From positions 62,001-126,000 of the forward strand of contig CAVVRY010000006.1 in NCBI GenBank assembly GCA_963750735.1: a DNA stretch of 64,000 bases, in the 5' to 3' direction. Positions 9,187 through 18,004 of this stretch are shown in pieces. The notes under the pieces were generated by a model. That model worked only from the letters and a program-made list of their open reading frames with translations. It had not been told where the DNA came from and did no database searches. The translations under genes were made by a program, and so were the position numbers. Source of the DNA: JANTGF01 sp963750735 (GTDB taxonomy: Bacteria; Bacteroidota; Bacteroidia; Bacteroidales; VadinHA17). Numbering within the stretch: position 1 is the first letter of the stretch; the number at the start of each line of letters is the position of its first letter.

Positions 9187-9660
9187 TTATAAGGAAATTT
9201 CAATTACCTCAAAAGGAATAGTTCCTGAAGGAACCTCGATATCAACAACATCACCCACTTTTTTTCCAAGTAATCCTTTGGCGATTGGAGTTCCAACAGA
9301 CAACTTCATGGCCTTTAGGTCAGCTTCACTTTCTGAAACCAGAGTATATTGCATTGTCTGACCATTTTTTTTATTCTTAATCTTAACCTTATTTAAGATT
9401 TGAACTGTAGCGAGGTCAATTTTAGATTCATCAATGATACGAATTCTGGATAGGGTATCATTCAGTCTTGAAATTTTAATTTCAAGTAAACCCTGTGCTT
9501 CCCTTGCAGCAGCATACTCAGCATTTTCCGACAGGTCACCCTTGTCGCGTGCCTCAGCAATATGCTTTGAAATTGCAGGACGCTCGACAGTTGTAAGATG
9601 CTCAAGTTCTTTTTTGAGCTTTTCTAATCCTTCTTCTGTTACATAAGCTATATCACTCAT
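9187..9660 (-). CDS. greA: Transcription elongation factor GreA
   Basis: At 157 residues this is standard GreA, which inserts its coiled coil into the RNA polymerase secondary channel and stimulates cleavage of backtracked RNA. The N-terminal coiled coil (about residues 8-75) contains the conserved GDLSENAEYAAAREAQ loop with the acidic tip residues. The C-terminal FKBP-like domain carries GTPIAKGLLGKKVGDVV. A TAnnTTTG element lies upstream. Confidence 0.97.
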   Translation of the reverse strand: MSDIAYVTEEGLEKLKKELEHLTTVERPAISKHIAEARDKGDLSENAEYAAAREAQGLLEIKISRLNDTLSRIRIIDESKIDLATVQILNKVKIKNKKNGQTMQYTLVSESEADLKAMKLSVGTPIAKGLLGKKVGDVVDIEVPSGTIPFEVIEISL

Positions 9661-9734
9661 AATAACACTGACACATTTAATGAAAATATTAAAAACAAAA
9701 AAGAATCCCGCATACGTGGAACTCTTCCGTATAG

Positions 9735-9742
9735 CAAAGATA
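9735..9742 (-). promoter_or_regulatory. Candidate -7 element of greA
   Basis: The minus strand reads TATCTTTG, an exact TAnnTTTG match, 74 bp upstream of the greA ATG. No good -33 match was seen. Confidence 0.45.
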
Positions 9743-9788
9743 TAATTTTTTTTTCAAATGCCTTAAAGTGAGAAGAAAAAATTAGTAT

Positions 9789-10340
9789 TTAGTTTCTTTC
9801 TTCAGAGATTTTAAAATATTTTGGCTTAAGTATTTCAGAATAAATAATTGCTTTTTTCAAATCGAATTCTTCAATAATATTCCCAATTTCATTTTCTTTA
9901 ATAACATTATTGTAATTGGAATTTATTGGTGTATTAGCGGTTGTCTTATAATGAGCTGTGGCCAGGGTATCATAAATTCCGGTTTCGATAGTTGGAGTGC
10001 TTGGATCATCTAAACCAAAAGCGGTTTGTCCTTCGTTAGAGATAAGGCTTGACCGTTCCATAGTCATATCTGGTTTCTTTATTTCTGGCTTGACTTCTAT
10101 TTCTTCTATAATCTCAGGAAATTCATCTTCCTGAACAACCTCAGGGAACTGGTCTTTAAGAAATTCAGAAAATATATTTTCAAGTTTCTTTCCTGTCGAG
10201 GGTTTGGATTGGGTTCCTCCAGTCGGTTTACCAGGAACTGATCCAGGCTTTTGCAATCTTTTTTTCTTTTTTAAGAGACTGGCACCAAGAACAAGAATCA
10301 TTAATACAATGTAAAAAATAGTTCCTATTGAATCTTCCAT
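9789..10340 (-). CDS. Unknown protein with one N-terminal membrane helix
   Basis: I do not recognise a named family. The 183-residue protein begins with a single hydrophobic helix (about residues 6-22), then a very basic stretch (KKKKRLQKP). That fits an inner-membrane anchor with the rest in the cytoplasm. The remainder is polar, rich in Glu, Pro, Thr and Ile, and likely disordered in the middle. The last 25 residues (FDLKKAIIYSEILKPKYF) look like a conserved helix. Similar short one-helix proteins are common in Bacteroidota. It is followed by greA on the same strand after a gap of about 130 bp. Confidence 0.7.
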   Translation of the reverse strand: MEDSIGTIFYIVLMILVLGASLLKKKKRLQKPGSVPGKPTGGTQSKPSTGKKLENIFSEFLKDQFPEVVQEDEFPEIIEEIEVKPEIKKPDMTMERSSLISNEGQTAFGLDDPSTPTIETGIYDTLATAHYKTTANTPINSNYNNVIKENEIGNIIEEFDLKKAIIYSEILKPKYFKISEERN

Positions 10341-10379
10341 GGCAACGGAGTTTTATTATTAAAAGACTAATTTAATCAC

Positions 10380-10677
10380 TTATTTCCTTTTCTTAGCCTT
10401 ATTCTTCTTAAACATTCTATTTATAAAATTATCTTTATTGGCATTCCTATTACGTTTTGCCTCTTTTTTTGACTCTTTTATTCGTTTCTGTGTTTCTTTC
10501 GATTGAATTTTATACTTATGTGAAACAGATTTTTTCCTGGCTTTTTCGTAATCAATCTTTTTCTGCTCTTCTGATTTCTCGTACTTTTTCTGTGCTTGCC
10601 TGACTTTTTTTGACTGCTTCTGTCCAAAAGCACCAAAAGAAAGCTAGAATCATTAGAAAAAGAAAGCCTATCCTCAT
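10380..10677 (-). pseudogene. Small secreted Lys-rich protein gene with a single frameshift
   Basis: Two minus-strand frames join into one sensible product. An ATG at 10677 encodes a signal peptide (MRIGFLFLMILA). After one extra T near 10640-10645, the frame continues SFGAFGQKQSKKVRQAQKK through a very basic, Lys/Glu/Gln-rich coil to a TAA at 10380. Removing that base gives about 98 residues, a signal peptide plus a charged helical rod. I do not know its function. As sequenced, the first frame stops after about 45 residues. The break may be real or a sequencing error; similar extra bases occur in pgi and mreC. Confidence 0.6.
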
Positions 10678-10722
10678 TAAGGATAATTTACTTACTTTTG
10701 CCCAGATTTTATATATTCTGAA

Positions 10723-11205
10723 ATGCATAAATACCTAGATTCAAATTTAAGGATTATTTTTATAACGTTTAGTTTTATCATTTTCTTGCTTTCATGTGGC
10801 AAAGAAGAGCAACATATTATACCTGACACCTATGTTGACTTCGTTATTAGACTTAACGACCCATTATTTATTGATCTTAATTCTATTGGAAATTCGGTAA
10901 TTGTTACAAAACAGTATTTTGGATACAATTCAGCTGGATACAATGATCATGGAATTATAGTTTACAGAGCCAGTCAAACAGAATTTTACGCTTTTGACGC
11001 AACATGTACCTTCGAGGAGCAATTAAATTTTGCAGTTCAACTTGAAAGTCCAGTTGATTTGATAGCAAAGTGTCCAAATTGCAAATCAGAATACATTTTG
11101 CCAAGCTATGCCACACCCGGTAAAGATGGACCAGCAGTGTATGGTTTAAAACAATACCATGCTGACTTCGATGGGACAACAATTTGGGTTTACAATCATC
11201 CATAA
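10723..11205 (+). CDS. Rieske-like lipoprotein lacking the usual histidine ligands
   Basis: The 160-residue protein has a lipoprotein signal ending FLLSCG (Cys25). Its C-terminal half follows the layout of a Rieske [2Fe-2S] domain: a first CxH-like site, a second CxxH-like site (KCPNCKSEY, residues 116-124), then a GPAVYGLKQY segment. The ligands differ: Cys95 is followed by Thr-Phe instead of x-His, and the second site is CPNC instead of CxxH. No histidine remains at either position. It may have lost the cluster, or it may bind a metal through cysteines. A terminator follows. Confidence 0.75.
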   Translation: MHKYLDSNLRIIFITFSFIIFLLSCGKEEQHIIPDTYVDFVIRLNDPLFIDLNSIGNSVIVTKQYFGYNSAGYNDHGIIVYRASQTEFYAFDATCTFEEQLNFAVQLESPVDLIAKCPNCKSEYILPSYATPGKDGPAVYGLKQYHADFDGTTIWVYNHP

Positions 11206-11207
11206 AA

Positions 11208-11232
11208 AAACCCGGGTTTATCCGGGTTAATT
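11208..11232. terminator. Bidirectional terminator between the Rieske-like gene and ahcY
   Basis: AACCCGG and CCGGGTT pair around a GTTTAT loop, with an A-run before and T-rich sequence after. This suits two converging genes. Confidence 0.75.
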
Positions 11233-11263
11233 CATAAATATCTTCAATATTTTGCTGGGGCTT

Positions 11264-12688
11264 TTAATACCTGTAATGATCAGGTTTGTAAGGGCCACTT
11301 TTCTGTATACCAATATACTCAGCCTGGTCATCTGAAAGTTCTGTAAGTTTAACGCCAATTTGATCTAAATGTAACCTGGCTACTTCTTCATCAAGATGTT
11401 TTGGTAACCTGTAAACATCCAATTCATAATCATTCTTCCACAATTCAATTTGAGCCAATGTTTGGTTGGTAAAGGAATTGCTCATCACAAATGAGGGATG
11501 TCCGGTCGCGCAACCCAGGTTTACCAGGCGGCCTTCTGCCAGGAGAAATATACTATGACCATCAGGAAATGTAAATTTGTCAACCTGGGGCTTAATGTTT
11601 GTTTTCTTAATTCCTGGAAAGTTTTCCATTTGCTCAACTTGTATTTCATTGTCGAAATGACCAATATTACATACAATTGACTGATCTTTCATTTTACTCA
11701 GATGATCAACAGTAATTACATTGTAGTTGCCTGTTGCGGTGACATAGATATTGCCTTCCGGAAGTGAATCTTCAACTGTTTTTACTTCAAAACCTTCCAT
11801 GGCTGCCTGCAATGCACAGATAGGATCAATTTCGGTTATAATTACTCTGGCACCATATGATTTCATAGATTTTGCAGATCCCTTTCCAACATCGCCATAA
11901 CCACAAACAACTACAACTTTTCCAGCCAACATAACATCAGTAGCTCTTTTTATGCCATCTGCCAGTGACTCACGACATCCATATAAATTGTCAAACTTAG
12001 ATTTTGTGACTGAATCATTCACATTAATGGCAGGTGTTAAAAGTTTTCCCTCCTCTTTCATCTGGTAGAGACGGTGAACTCCGGTAGTGGTTTCTTCAGA
12101 AACACCTTTCCAATCTTTTGCAAGTCGATGCCACTTCTGCGGATCCTCAGCCAGTAATTCCTTCAATTGATTTAGAATAACTTCCTCCTCTTTATTTGAC
12201 GGAGTTTTGTCTAGTATAGAAGCATCATTTTCCGCCTCATATCCTTTATGAATCATTAATGTGGCATCACCTCCATCATCAACAATGAGGTTAGGACCTA
12301 GCCCTCCTTCAAATGTTAAGGCCTGAGCAGTACACCACCAATATTCTTCCAGTGTCTCACCTTTCCAGGCAAAAACAGGAATACCTTTGGCTGCTATTGC
12401 AGCTGCAGCATGATCTTGAGTTGAAAAGATATTGCAGCTTGCCCATCTTACATCAGCACCAAGTTCAATCAGAGTTTCAATAAGAACTGCTGTTTGAATA
12501 GTCATATGCAGTGATCCAGTAATTCTGGCTCCTTTTAACGGTTTCTCCTGAGAATATTTATTTCTCACTGCCATCAAACCAGGCATTTCTTTTTCTGCGA
12601 TCTCAATTTCTTTTCTACCAAATTCGGCCAAGCTTATATCTTTAACTTTATAAGGTATATTATTTACCATTGTTTCTGTATTTTCCAT
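11264..12688 (-). CDS. ahcY: Adenosylhomocysteinase (S-adenosylhomocysteine hydrolase)
   Basis: This NAD-dependent enzyme splits S-adenosylhomocysteine into homocysteine and adenosine, keeping methylation reactions running. The 474-residue length is the long bacterial form. Visible landmarks are SLHMTIQTAVLIETL near residue 59, the NAD-binding GYGDVGKGSAKSMKSYG near residue 262, and the C-terminal SGPYKPDHYRY that reaches into the neighbouring subunit in solved structures. It is the last gene before a shared terminator and has its own candidate promoter. Confidence 0.98.
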   Translation of the reverse strand: MENTETMVNNIPYKVKDISLAEFGRKEIEIAEKEMPGLMAVRNKYSQEKPLKGARITGSLHMTIQTAVLIETLIELGADVRWASCNIFSTQDHAAAAIAAKGIPVFAWKGETLEEYWWCTAQALTFEGGLGPNLIVDDGGDATLMIHKGYEAENDASILDKTPSNKEEEVILNQLKELLAEDPQKWHRLAKDWKGVSEETTTGVHRLYQMKEEGKLLTPAINVNDSVTKSKFDNLYGCRESLADGIKRATDVMLAGKVVVVCGYGDVGKGSAKSMKSYGARVIITEIDPICALQAAMEGFEVKTVEDSLPEGNIYVTATGNYNVITVDHLSKMKDQSIVCNIGHFDNEIQVEQMENFPGIKKTNIKPQVDKFTFPDGHSIFLLAEGRLVNLGCATGHPSFVMSNSFTNQTLAQIELWKNDYELDVYRLPKHLDEEVARLHLDQIGVKLTELSDDQAEYIGIQKSGPYKPDHYRY

Positions 12689-12708
12689 TTTCTATTTTTT
12701 AGGATTGC

Positions 12709-12716
12709 AAAGTTAC
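12709..12716 (-). promoter_or_regulatory. Candidate -7 element of ahcY
   Basis: The minus strand reads TAACTTTG, an exact TAnnTTTG match, 20 bp upstream of the start codon. Confidence 0.5.
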
Positions 12717-12780
12717 GATTTATCTGAAGAATATCTGAAATAAAAGTTGATAAGAGATCTATAGAAGAGTATAATACATC

Positions 12781-13719
12781 TTATTTATCACTTTTCAGGA
12801 TTGACAATGCACTTTTTCGGTCTTTTTTTAGCTGATTTACAAGGAAATCAATATTCTCGAATTTTATTTCATCTCTGATGCGGTCAATAAATATTAGAGT
12901 AACATCCTGACCATATATATCCTGTGAAAAATCAAAAATATTCACCTCAATCGTTTTGCTTACTTTTTCAGAATTTAGTGTTGGTCTTATACCAATATTT
13001 AGCATCCCGTTATAGCAAAGGTTAGAAATCATTAATCTAACGGCATATACTCCATCCATCGGAATCAACTTATGACTTTCTTTGGGAATTATATTGGCTG
13101 TAGGGAATCCGATTTGGCGGCCAATCATTTTACCACCAACAATAGTTCCATTCACAAAATATTCGTAACCCAAAAACCGATTGGCTCGCTTAATCTGGCC
13201 TGACCACAATGCTTCACGAATAAGGGTTGAACTAACTTTCTCACCATCTATTAATTTCGGGAGTAATTGAAGTGTATTAAAATTAAATTTTTCTGCGCAG
13301 GCTTTAATTGTTTCATAATTGCCTTTTCGATCTTTTCCAAATTGATGATTGAAACCGACAATCAGGTACTTTACATTTAATCTATTCACCAAGGTTTTTT
13401 CAATAAACTCACATGCACTTTGTTGAGAAAGCTCCAGATTAAATGGTAAAACTACCAAATGATCGATATTGCATTTTTTTAATAATACTTCCTTCTCTTC
13501 AAGAGTTGTTAGAAATTTTAGGTCAATTCCGGCATTATTTAATACCATTTTTGGGTGGGGCCAGAATGTAATTAGTACACTCTCCGTTTCCTCTTCATTC
13601 GCAATATTTTTAACTTCATTGATAATTTCGCGGTGCCCAGAGTGAACGCCATCAAAAATGCCAATAGTAATTACTGGACTCTTGAACAGTATATTTTGCA
13701 GGGAGGTATGAACTTTCAC
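12781..13719 (-). CDS. ribF: Bifunctional riboflavin kinase/FAD synthetase
   Basis: The 312-residue protein makes FMN and then FAD from riboflavin and ATP. The N-terminal nucleotidyltransferase half has TIGIFDGVHSGHREII near residue 18 and VGFNHQFGKDRKG near residue 115. The C-terminal kinase half shows GRQIGFPTANI near residue 200 and GMLNIGIRPT near residue 237. Both domains look intact. The gene is divergent from the branching enzyme gene at 13827 across a short shared regulatory region. Confidence 0.97.
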   Translation of the reverse strand: MKVHTSLQNILFKSPVITIGIFDGVHSGHREIINEVKNIANEEETESVLITFWPHPKMVLNNAGIDLKFLTTLEEKEVLLKKCNIDHLVVLPFNLELSQQSACEFIEKTLVNRLNVKYLIVGFNHQFGKDRKGNYETIKACAEKFNFNTLQLLPKLIDGEKVSSTLIREALWSGQIKRANRFLGYEYFVNGTIVGGKMIGRQIGFPTANIIPKESHKLIPMDGVYAVRLMISNLCYNGMLNIGIRPTLNSEKVSKTIEVNIFDFSQDIYGQDVTLIFIDRIRDEIKFENIDFLVNQLKKDRKSALSILKSDK

Positions 13720-13744
13720 TTATATTTTCAATTTAAACCTTCGG

Positions 13745-13752
13745 CAAAAATA
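13745..13752 (-). promoter_or_regulatory. Candidate -7 element of ribF
   Basis: The minus strand reads TATTTTTG, an exact TAnnTTTG match, 25 bp before the ribF start. Confidence 0.5.
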
Positions 13753-13801
13753 AGAAAACCACCTCAATTATTTTAAATAAGTATCTACTAATAAAAATCC
13801 T

Positions 13802-13809
13802 TAAATTTG
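13802..13809 (+). promoter_or_regulatory. Candidate -7 element of the branching enzyme gene
   Basis: TAAATTTG matches TAnnTTTG exactly, 17 bp before the ATG at 13827. No clear -33 box. Confidence 0.4.
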
Positions 13810-13826
13810 TATAAATCATTTTATTT

Positions 13827-15845
13827 ATGAAAACTCCTGAAATTGTAGCAAATGACTCCTGGTTGAAGCCATTTGAAGGGATCATCACAAAAAGGATAAG
13901 TAAGGCTGAGGAAAAGGAAAAAGAGCTTACGGGTGGAAATTCATTAGGCGATTTTGCCAATGGACACCTATTTTTCGGATTACATAAGACTGATGGTGGG
14001 TGGGTATTTAGGGAGTGGGCTCCCAATGCTACTCAAATTTATCTTATAGGCACCTTTTCTGATTGGAATGAATTGCCGAAATACCAGCTGCAAAAAGGAG
14101 ATTCAGGAACCTGGGAAATCCAGCTTTTAGAAAATGATATGAAGCATGGAGATTTATTCAGATTATCGGTTCACTGGAGAGGGGGACAAGGTGATCGTAT
14201 ACCTGCCTGGGCTTCCCGTGTGGTGCAGGATGAAACCACAAAGATGTTTAGTGCAGAAGTTTGGTGGCCAGAACAGAAATATTCCTGGAAGTATCCTGAT
14301 TTTGTTAGGGCAGAAGATCCTCCTCTGGTATATGAGGCCCACGTTGGTATGGCTTCGGAAAATGAAGAGGTTAGCAGTTATAAATTCTTCGAAGAAAATA
14401 TTCTACCCAGAATTGAAAACCTTGGATATAATACAATTCAGTTGATGGCCATTCAGGAACACCCTTATTATGGATCTTTTGGCTACCATGTTTCAAGTTT
14501 TTTTGCTCCATCTTCCAGGTTTGGAACACCTGAGGAATTAAAATCACTAATTGATACTGCACATGGATTGGGATTGGCTGTAATTATGGACCTTGTTCAT
14601 TCACATACAGTTAAGAATGTAAATGAAGGTCTTGGTCTTTTTGATGGCTCACTTGATCAGTACTTTCATAAAGGAACCAGGCGTGAACATCCAGCCTGGG
14701 ATTCGCTTTGCTTTGACTATGGTAAGAATGAAGTTTTACATTTTCTTCTGTCAAACTGTAAATATTGGTTGGACGAATTTCATTTTGATGGATATCGGTT
14801 TGATGGAATAACCAGTATGCTATATTTTGATCATGGTTTATCAAGAAATTTCACTTCTTATGAGCAATATTATGATGGTGGCCAGGACGAGGATGCTATA
14901 AGCTATCTATATCTGGCAAATAAGCTTATTCATGAAGTACGGCCAGATGCCATCTCAGTTGCAGAAGAAATGAGCGGAATGCCTGGGCTGGCAACACCAG
15001 TTGAAAAAGGTGGATATGGTTTTAATTACCGTCTGGCTATGGGTACACCTGATTACTGGATTAAAATAATTAAAGAAAAACCGGATGAGCAATGGAATGT
15101 GTCGGAGATTTATTTCGAACTAAGCAACCATAGGGCAGATGAGAAGACCATTGGATATGCTGAATCTCATGACCAGGCATTAGTAGGGGATAAAACCCTT
15201 GTTTTCAGACTAATGGATAAGGAGATGTATTTTAGCATGAATAAAAGCAGCCAGAGTCTTATTGTTGACAGGGGTGTCGCTTTACATAAGATGATCCGTC
15301 TAGCTACTATTGCAACAGCTGGAGGTGGGTACCTGAATTTCATAGGGAATGAATTCGGACATCCAGAATGGATAGACTTCCCGCGTGAAGGAAACAATTG
15401 GTCCTTTAAATATGCCAGGAGGCAGTGGTCATTAATGGAACATCCAGACCTCAGGTATAAAGAGCTGGCAGCATTCGACAAAGCTATGGTAGATCTTATC
15501 CGAGAGCAGAATGTTCTTGAACAAGCTTTCCCATATAAAAGAGCTTCAAATGAAAATGACCAGATACTGGCTTTCAGCAGAGGATCTTTACTTTTTGTTT
15601 TCAACTTCAACCCTTCTGAATCTTTTACAGGGTACGGCATAGAGGTTGATTCAGGAAAATATCAATTGGTCTTAAATACTGATGATTCAAACTTCGGAGG
15701 GTTTGATCGACTCCAGAATAATAGTATATATTATGCAAAAAAAGGAGGGAAACTAATATCATCCACTCCTGTATTTTTGCAATTGTACATTCCCAGCAGA
15801 ACGGCAATTGTTTTCAAAAAGATTGAACAAAAAAGAATCTATTGA
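13827..15845 (+). CDS. glgB: 1,4-alpha-glucan branching enzyme (GH13)
   Basis: The 672-residue protein introduces alpha-1,6 branches into glycogen. An N-terminal CBM48-like module (WVFREWAPNATQIYLIGTFSDWN, near residue 58) precedes the GH13 barrel. Catalytic signatures are YRFDGITSML near residue 325 (nucleophile Asp), VAEEMSGMPG near residue 378 (acid/base Glu) and ESHDQALVGDKT near residue 448. The layout resembles the eukaryote-like branching enzymes seen in some Bacteroidota more than E. coli GlgB. No other glycogen gene is adjacent. Its end overlaps the end of the converging BACON-repeat gene by 7 bp. Confidence 0.93.
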   Translation: MKTPEIVANDSWLKPFEGIITKRISKAEEKEKELTGGNSLGDFANGHLFFGLHKTDGGWVFREWAPNATQIYLIGTFSDWNELPKYQLQKGDSGTWEIQLLENDMKHGDLFRLSVHWRGGQGDRIPAWASRVVQDETTKMFSAEVWWPEQKYSWKYPDFVRAEDPPLVYEAHVGMASENEEVSSYKFFEENILPRIENLGYNTIQLMAIQEHPYYGSFGYHVSSFFAPSSRFGTPEELKSLIDTAHGLGLAVIMDLVHSHTVKNVNEGLGLFDGSLDQYFHKGTRREHPAWDSLCFDYGKNEVLHFLLSNCKYWLDEFHFDGYRFDGITSMLYFDHGLSRNFTSYEQYYDGGQDEDAISYLYLANKLIHEVRPDAISVAEEMSGMPGLATPVEKGGYGFNYRLAMGTPDYWIKIIKEKPDEQWNVSEIYFELSNHRADEKTIGYAESHDQALVGDKTLVFRLMDKEMYFSMNKSSQSLIVDRGVALHKMIRLATIATAGGGYLNFIGNEFGHPEWIDFPREGNNWSFKYARRQWSLMEHPDLRYKELAAFDKAMVDLIREQNVLEQAFPYKRASNENDQILAFSRGSLLFVFNFNPSESFTGYGIEVDSGKYQLVLNTDDSNFGGFDRLQNNSIYYAKKGGKLISSTPVFLQLYIPSRTAIVFKKIEQKRIY

Positions 15846-18004
15846 ACTACCAGTACTTTAGTAATACTCCACTCTGACCCATCATGGATTCTAATAAAGT
15901 ATAATCCCTTTGGAGAACCCGAGAAATTAAGCGTTTCAGTAAAAACCTGAGCAGGATAATCAACAATTTTTTGAAGAAGTTTTCTTCCTGACTTGTCGTA
16001 AATTTCCATAAATAATCGTTCTTCAAATAAGTCAGTTATTTCAATGTTAAATATTCCATCGGTTGGGTTAGGATATAGTTTAATTGAAACATCTGGCGTA
16101 CTGAATTCCTCAATCGCGGTTGGAGACTCCTGTATAAATGTTAAAGGTACTGAGCTTGCACCCTCACCTGAAAGAGTCAAAATTGCTGTTCTTGCTTCTC
16201 CTCCGGTATTTTCATCATAATCGACTCTAAAGGATGTAGCACTTTCTTTTGTAACACTGGTCCAGCTTTGGTCTGTGCTAATTGACCAATCGATATTTGC
16301 ATTCACTGCGAAAGTGTATGATCCAGCTATAGAAGTTACTGTTGCAGACGCTGGCGATGATTCTAATACAATATTTGCTCCCTGTTGGGTAAGGATAATT
16401 GTCTGAGCAACAACTCCGGGTCCTGTCACATTGATGTTTGCATATCTCGACGCATTTGAAATATTTTCATTGTATGTCACAGTTAAGGTATTGTTATCAG
16501 ACTTGATAGCTGACAACCATTCAGAGTCTTCAGAAATAATCCAGTCTATATTTGAGGAAACAGCAAAGTTAATAGAACCAGAAGAAGCTCCTACTGTTGC
16601 AGAAGCTGGCGTCACTTGAACTACAGGAGATGCACCCTCCTGGATAAGGGTTACAATTAATGGTGAAACGCCTTGACCAGATAGCCCAAAGGATGCAACT
16701 CTGGATTCAACCAAAAGATTTTCATCGTATTGGATAGTTAATGTAGTGCTATTCGTCTTAACAGCAGTAGTCCAATAATTGTTCTCAGAAACACTCCAGT
16801 TTACATTTGAAATGACTGTAAATGTAACAGTTCCAGTTGAGGATGAAACTATTTTTTCATCTGCCTCAACAGACAATACAGGACCCGATTCTTCCTGAGT
16901 TACAGTAACAGTAACAGTATTAACACCCGGACCCGATAATGTAACAACAGCAATTCTGGATTCAGTAAGTATATTCTTATCGTATGATATTGTCAGTGTT
17001 GCATTATCGGATTTGGTAGCTACCACCCAATTGTAATTTTCTGTTATACTCCAATTAATGTTTGATTTTACAACAAAATTTACTGAGCCTTCGTCGGAAC
17101 CTACCGATGCAAAAGGCTGAAATACTGACAATATCGGCTCAGAGCCTAATTGAGTAAGTTCAATTGTTTGAGAACTAATACCTGGGCCAGTTAAGGTTAT
17201 ACTTGCTGTTCTGGAGGTAAACGATGCATTTAAATCATAGTTTATAAGCAAAATACCGTTGTCTATTTTTGAAGCAGATAACCAGTCAGAATTCTCACTG
17301 AAATTCCAGGTGACATTAGATGCAATATTAAAGCTTATTGAACCCGGGAAAGAAGAGACAGTTGATGAAGCCGGATTTGCTACCAATGACGGAGTAGCAC
17401 CTAGTTGGTCAAGGCTAATTGTTCGAGTAGGTACTCCAGGACCTGATAATGTAACATTGGCTGATCTTGGGTCAACAGATATATTTTCCTCATATGAGAT
17501 AGTAAGAGTTGTATTATCAGATTTTATTGCCGTTAGCCAGCTAATATTTTCACTAAAAGTCCAGATTATGTTTGAGGAAACGGTAAAGCTATAAGTTCCA
17601 GAAGCTGAACTAACGGTCCTTGACTCTGGATTTACTGTTAAAACAGGAGCCGCTCCATTCTGATTCAATGTAATAATTTGAGAACTTACGGAAGTCCCTG
17701 ACAGGGTTATCGTAGCTGATCTGTCTATCACAGAGATGTTCTCATTATAGGTAACAGTTAGTGTCGAATTGTTAGATTTAACAGCTGTAAACCAATCAGC
17801 ATTCTCAGACAAAGCCCAGTCAACATTAGACGTTACATCAAATGTTACAGAGCTCGCTGAAGCAGAAACACTTTCTGAACTTGGCGATACATTTAGAACA
17901 GGTGTAGCCCCTTCCTGATTTAAGGTTACAGTTTGTGATGAGATACTGGGTCCTGTTAAAGATAATATTTGCAGATCTTGGGACAATAACCATATTTTCA
18001 TCAA
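15839..18004 (-). CDS. C-terminal open segment of the giant BACON-repeat protein with T9SS sorting domain
   Basis: The frame is meaningful from about 17960 to the stop at 15839; residues before that are an out-of-frame lead. It holds seven type A BACON repeats. The last ~75 residues contain KLYPNPTDGIFNIEI, then YDKSGRKLL, then KGLYFIRI and a terminal KVLVVQ. This is the type A C-terminal domain that routes proteins through the type IX secretion system, after which it is removed and the protein is usually linked to the cell surface. Confidence 0.85.
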   Translation of the reverse strand: MMKIWLLSQDLQILSLTGPSISSQTVTLNQEGATPVLNVSPSSESVSASASSVTFDVTSNVDWALSENADWFTAVKSNNSTLTVTYNENISVIDRSATITLSGTSVSSQIITLNQNGAAPVLTVNPESRTVSSASGTYSFTVSSNIIWTFSENISWLTAIKSDNTTLTISYEENISVDPRSANVTLSGPGVPTRTISLDQLGATPSLVANPASSTVSSFPGSISFNIASNVTWNFSENSDWLSASKIDNGILLINYDLNASFTSRTASITLTGPGISSQTIELTQLGSEPILSVFQPFASVGSDEGSVNFVVKSNINWSITENYNWVVATKSDNATLTISYDKNILTESRIAVVTLSGPGVNTVTVTVTQEESGPVLSVEADEKIVSSSTGTVTFTVISNVNWSVSENNYWTTAVKTNSTTLTIQYDENLLVESRVASFGLSGQGVSPLIVTLIQEGASPVVQVTPASATVGASSGSINFAVSSNIDWIISEDSEWLSAIKSDNNTLTVTYNENISNASRYANINVTGPGVVAQTIILTQQGANIVLESSPASATVTSIAGSYTFAVNANIDWSISTDQSWTSVTKESATSFRVDYDENTGGEARTAILTLSGEGASSVPLTFIQESPTAIEEFSTPDVSIKLYPNPTDGIFNIEITDLFEERLFMEIYDKSGRKLLQKIVDYPAQVFTETLNFSGSPKGLYFIRIHDGSEWSITKVLVVQ

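Noticed and set aside
9134..9361. 75-residue plus-strand frame opposite greA
   Set aside because: Mostly antisense to greA; no independent support.
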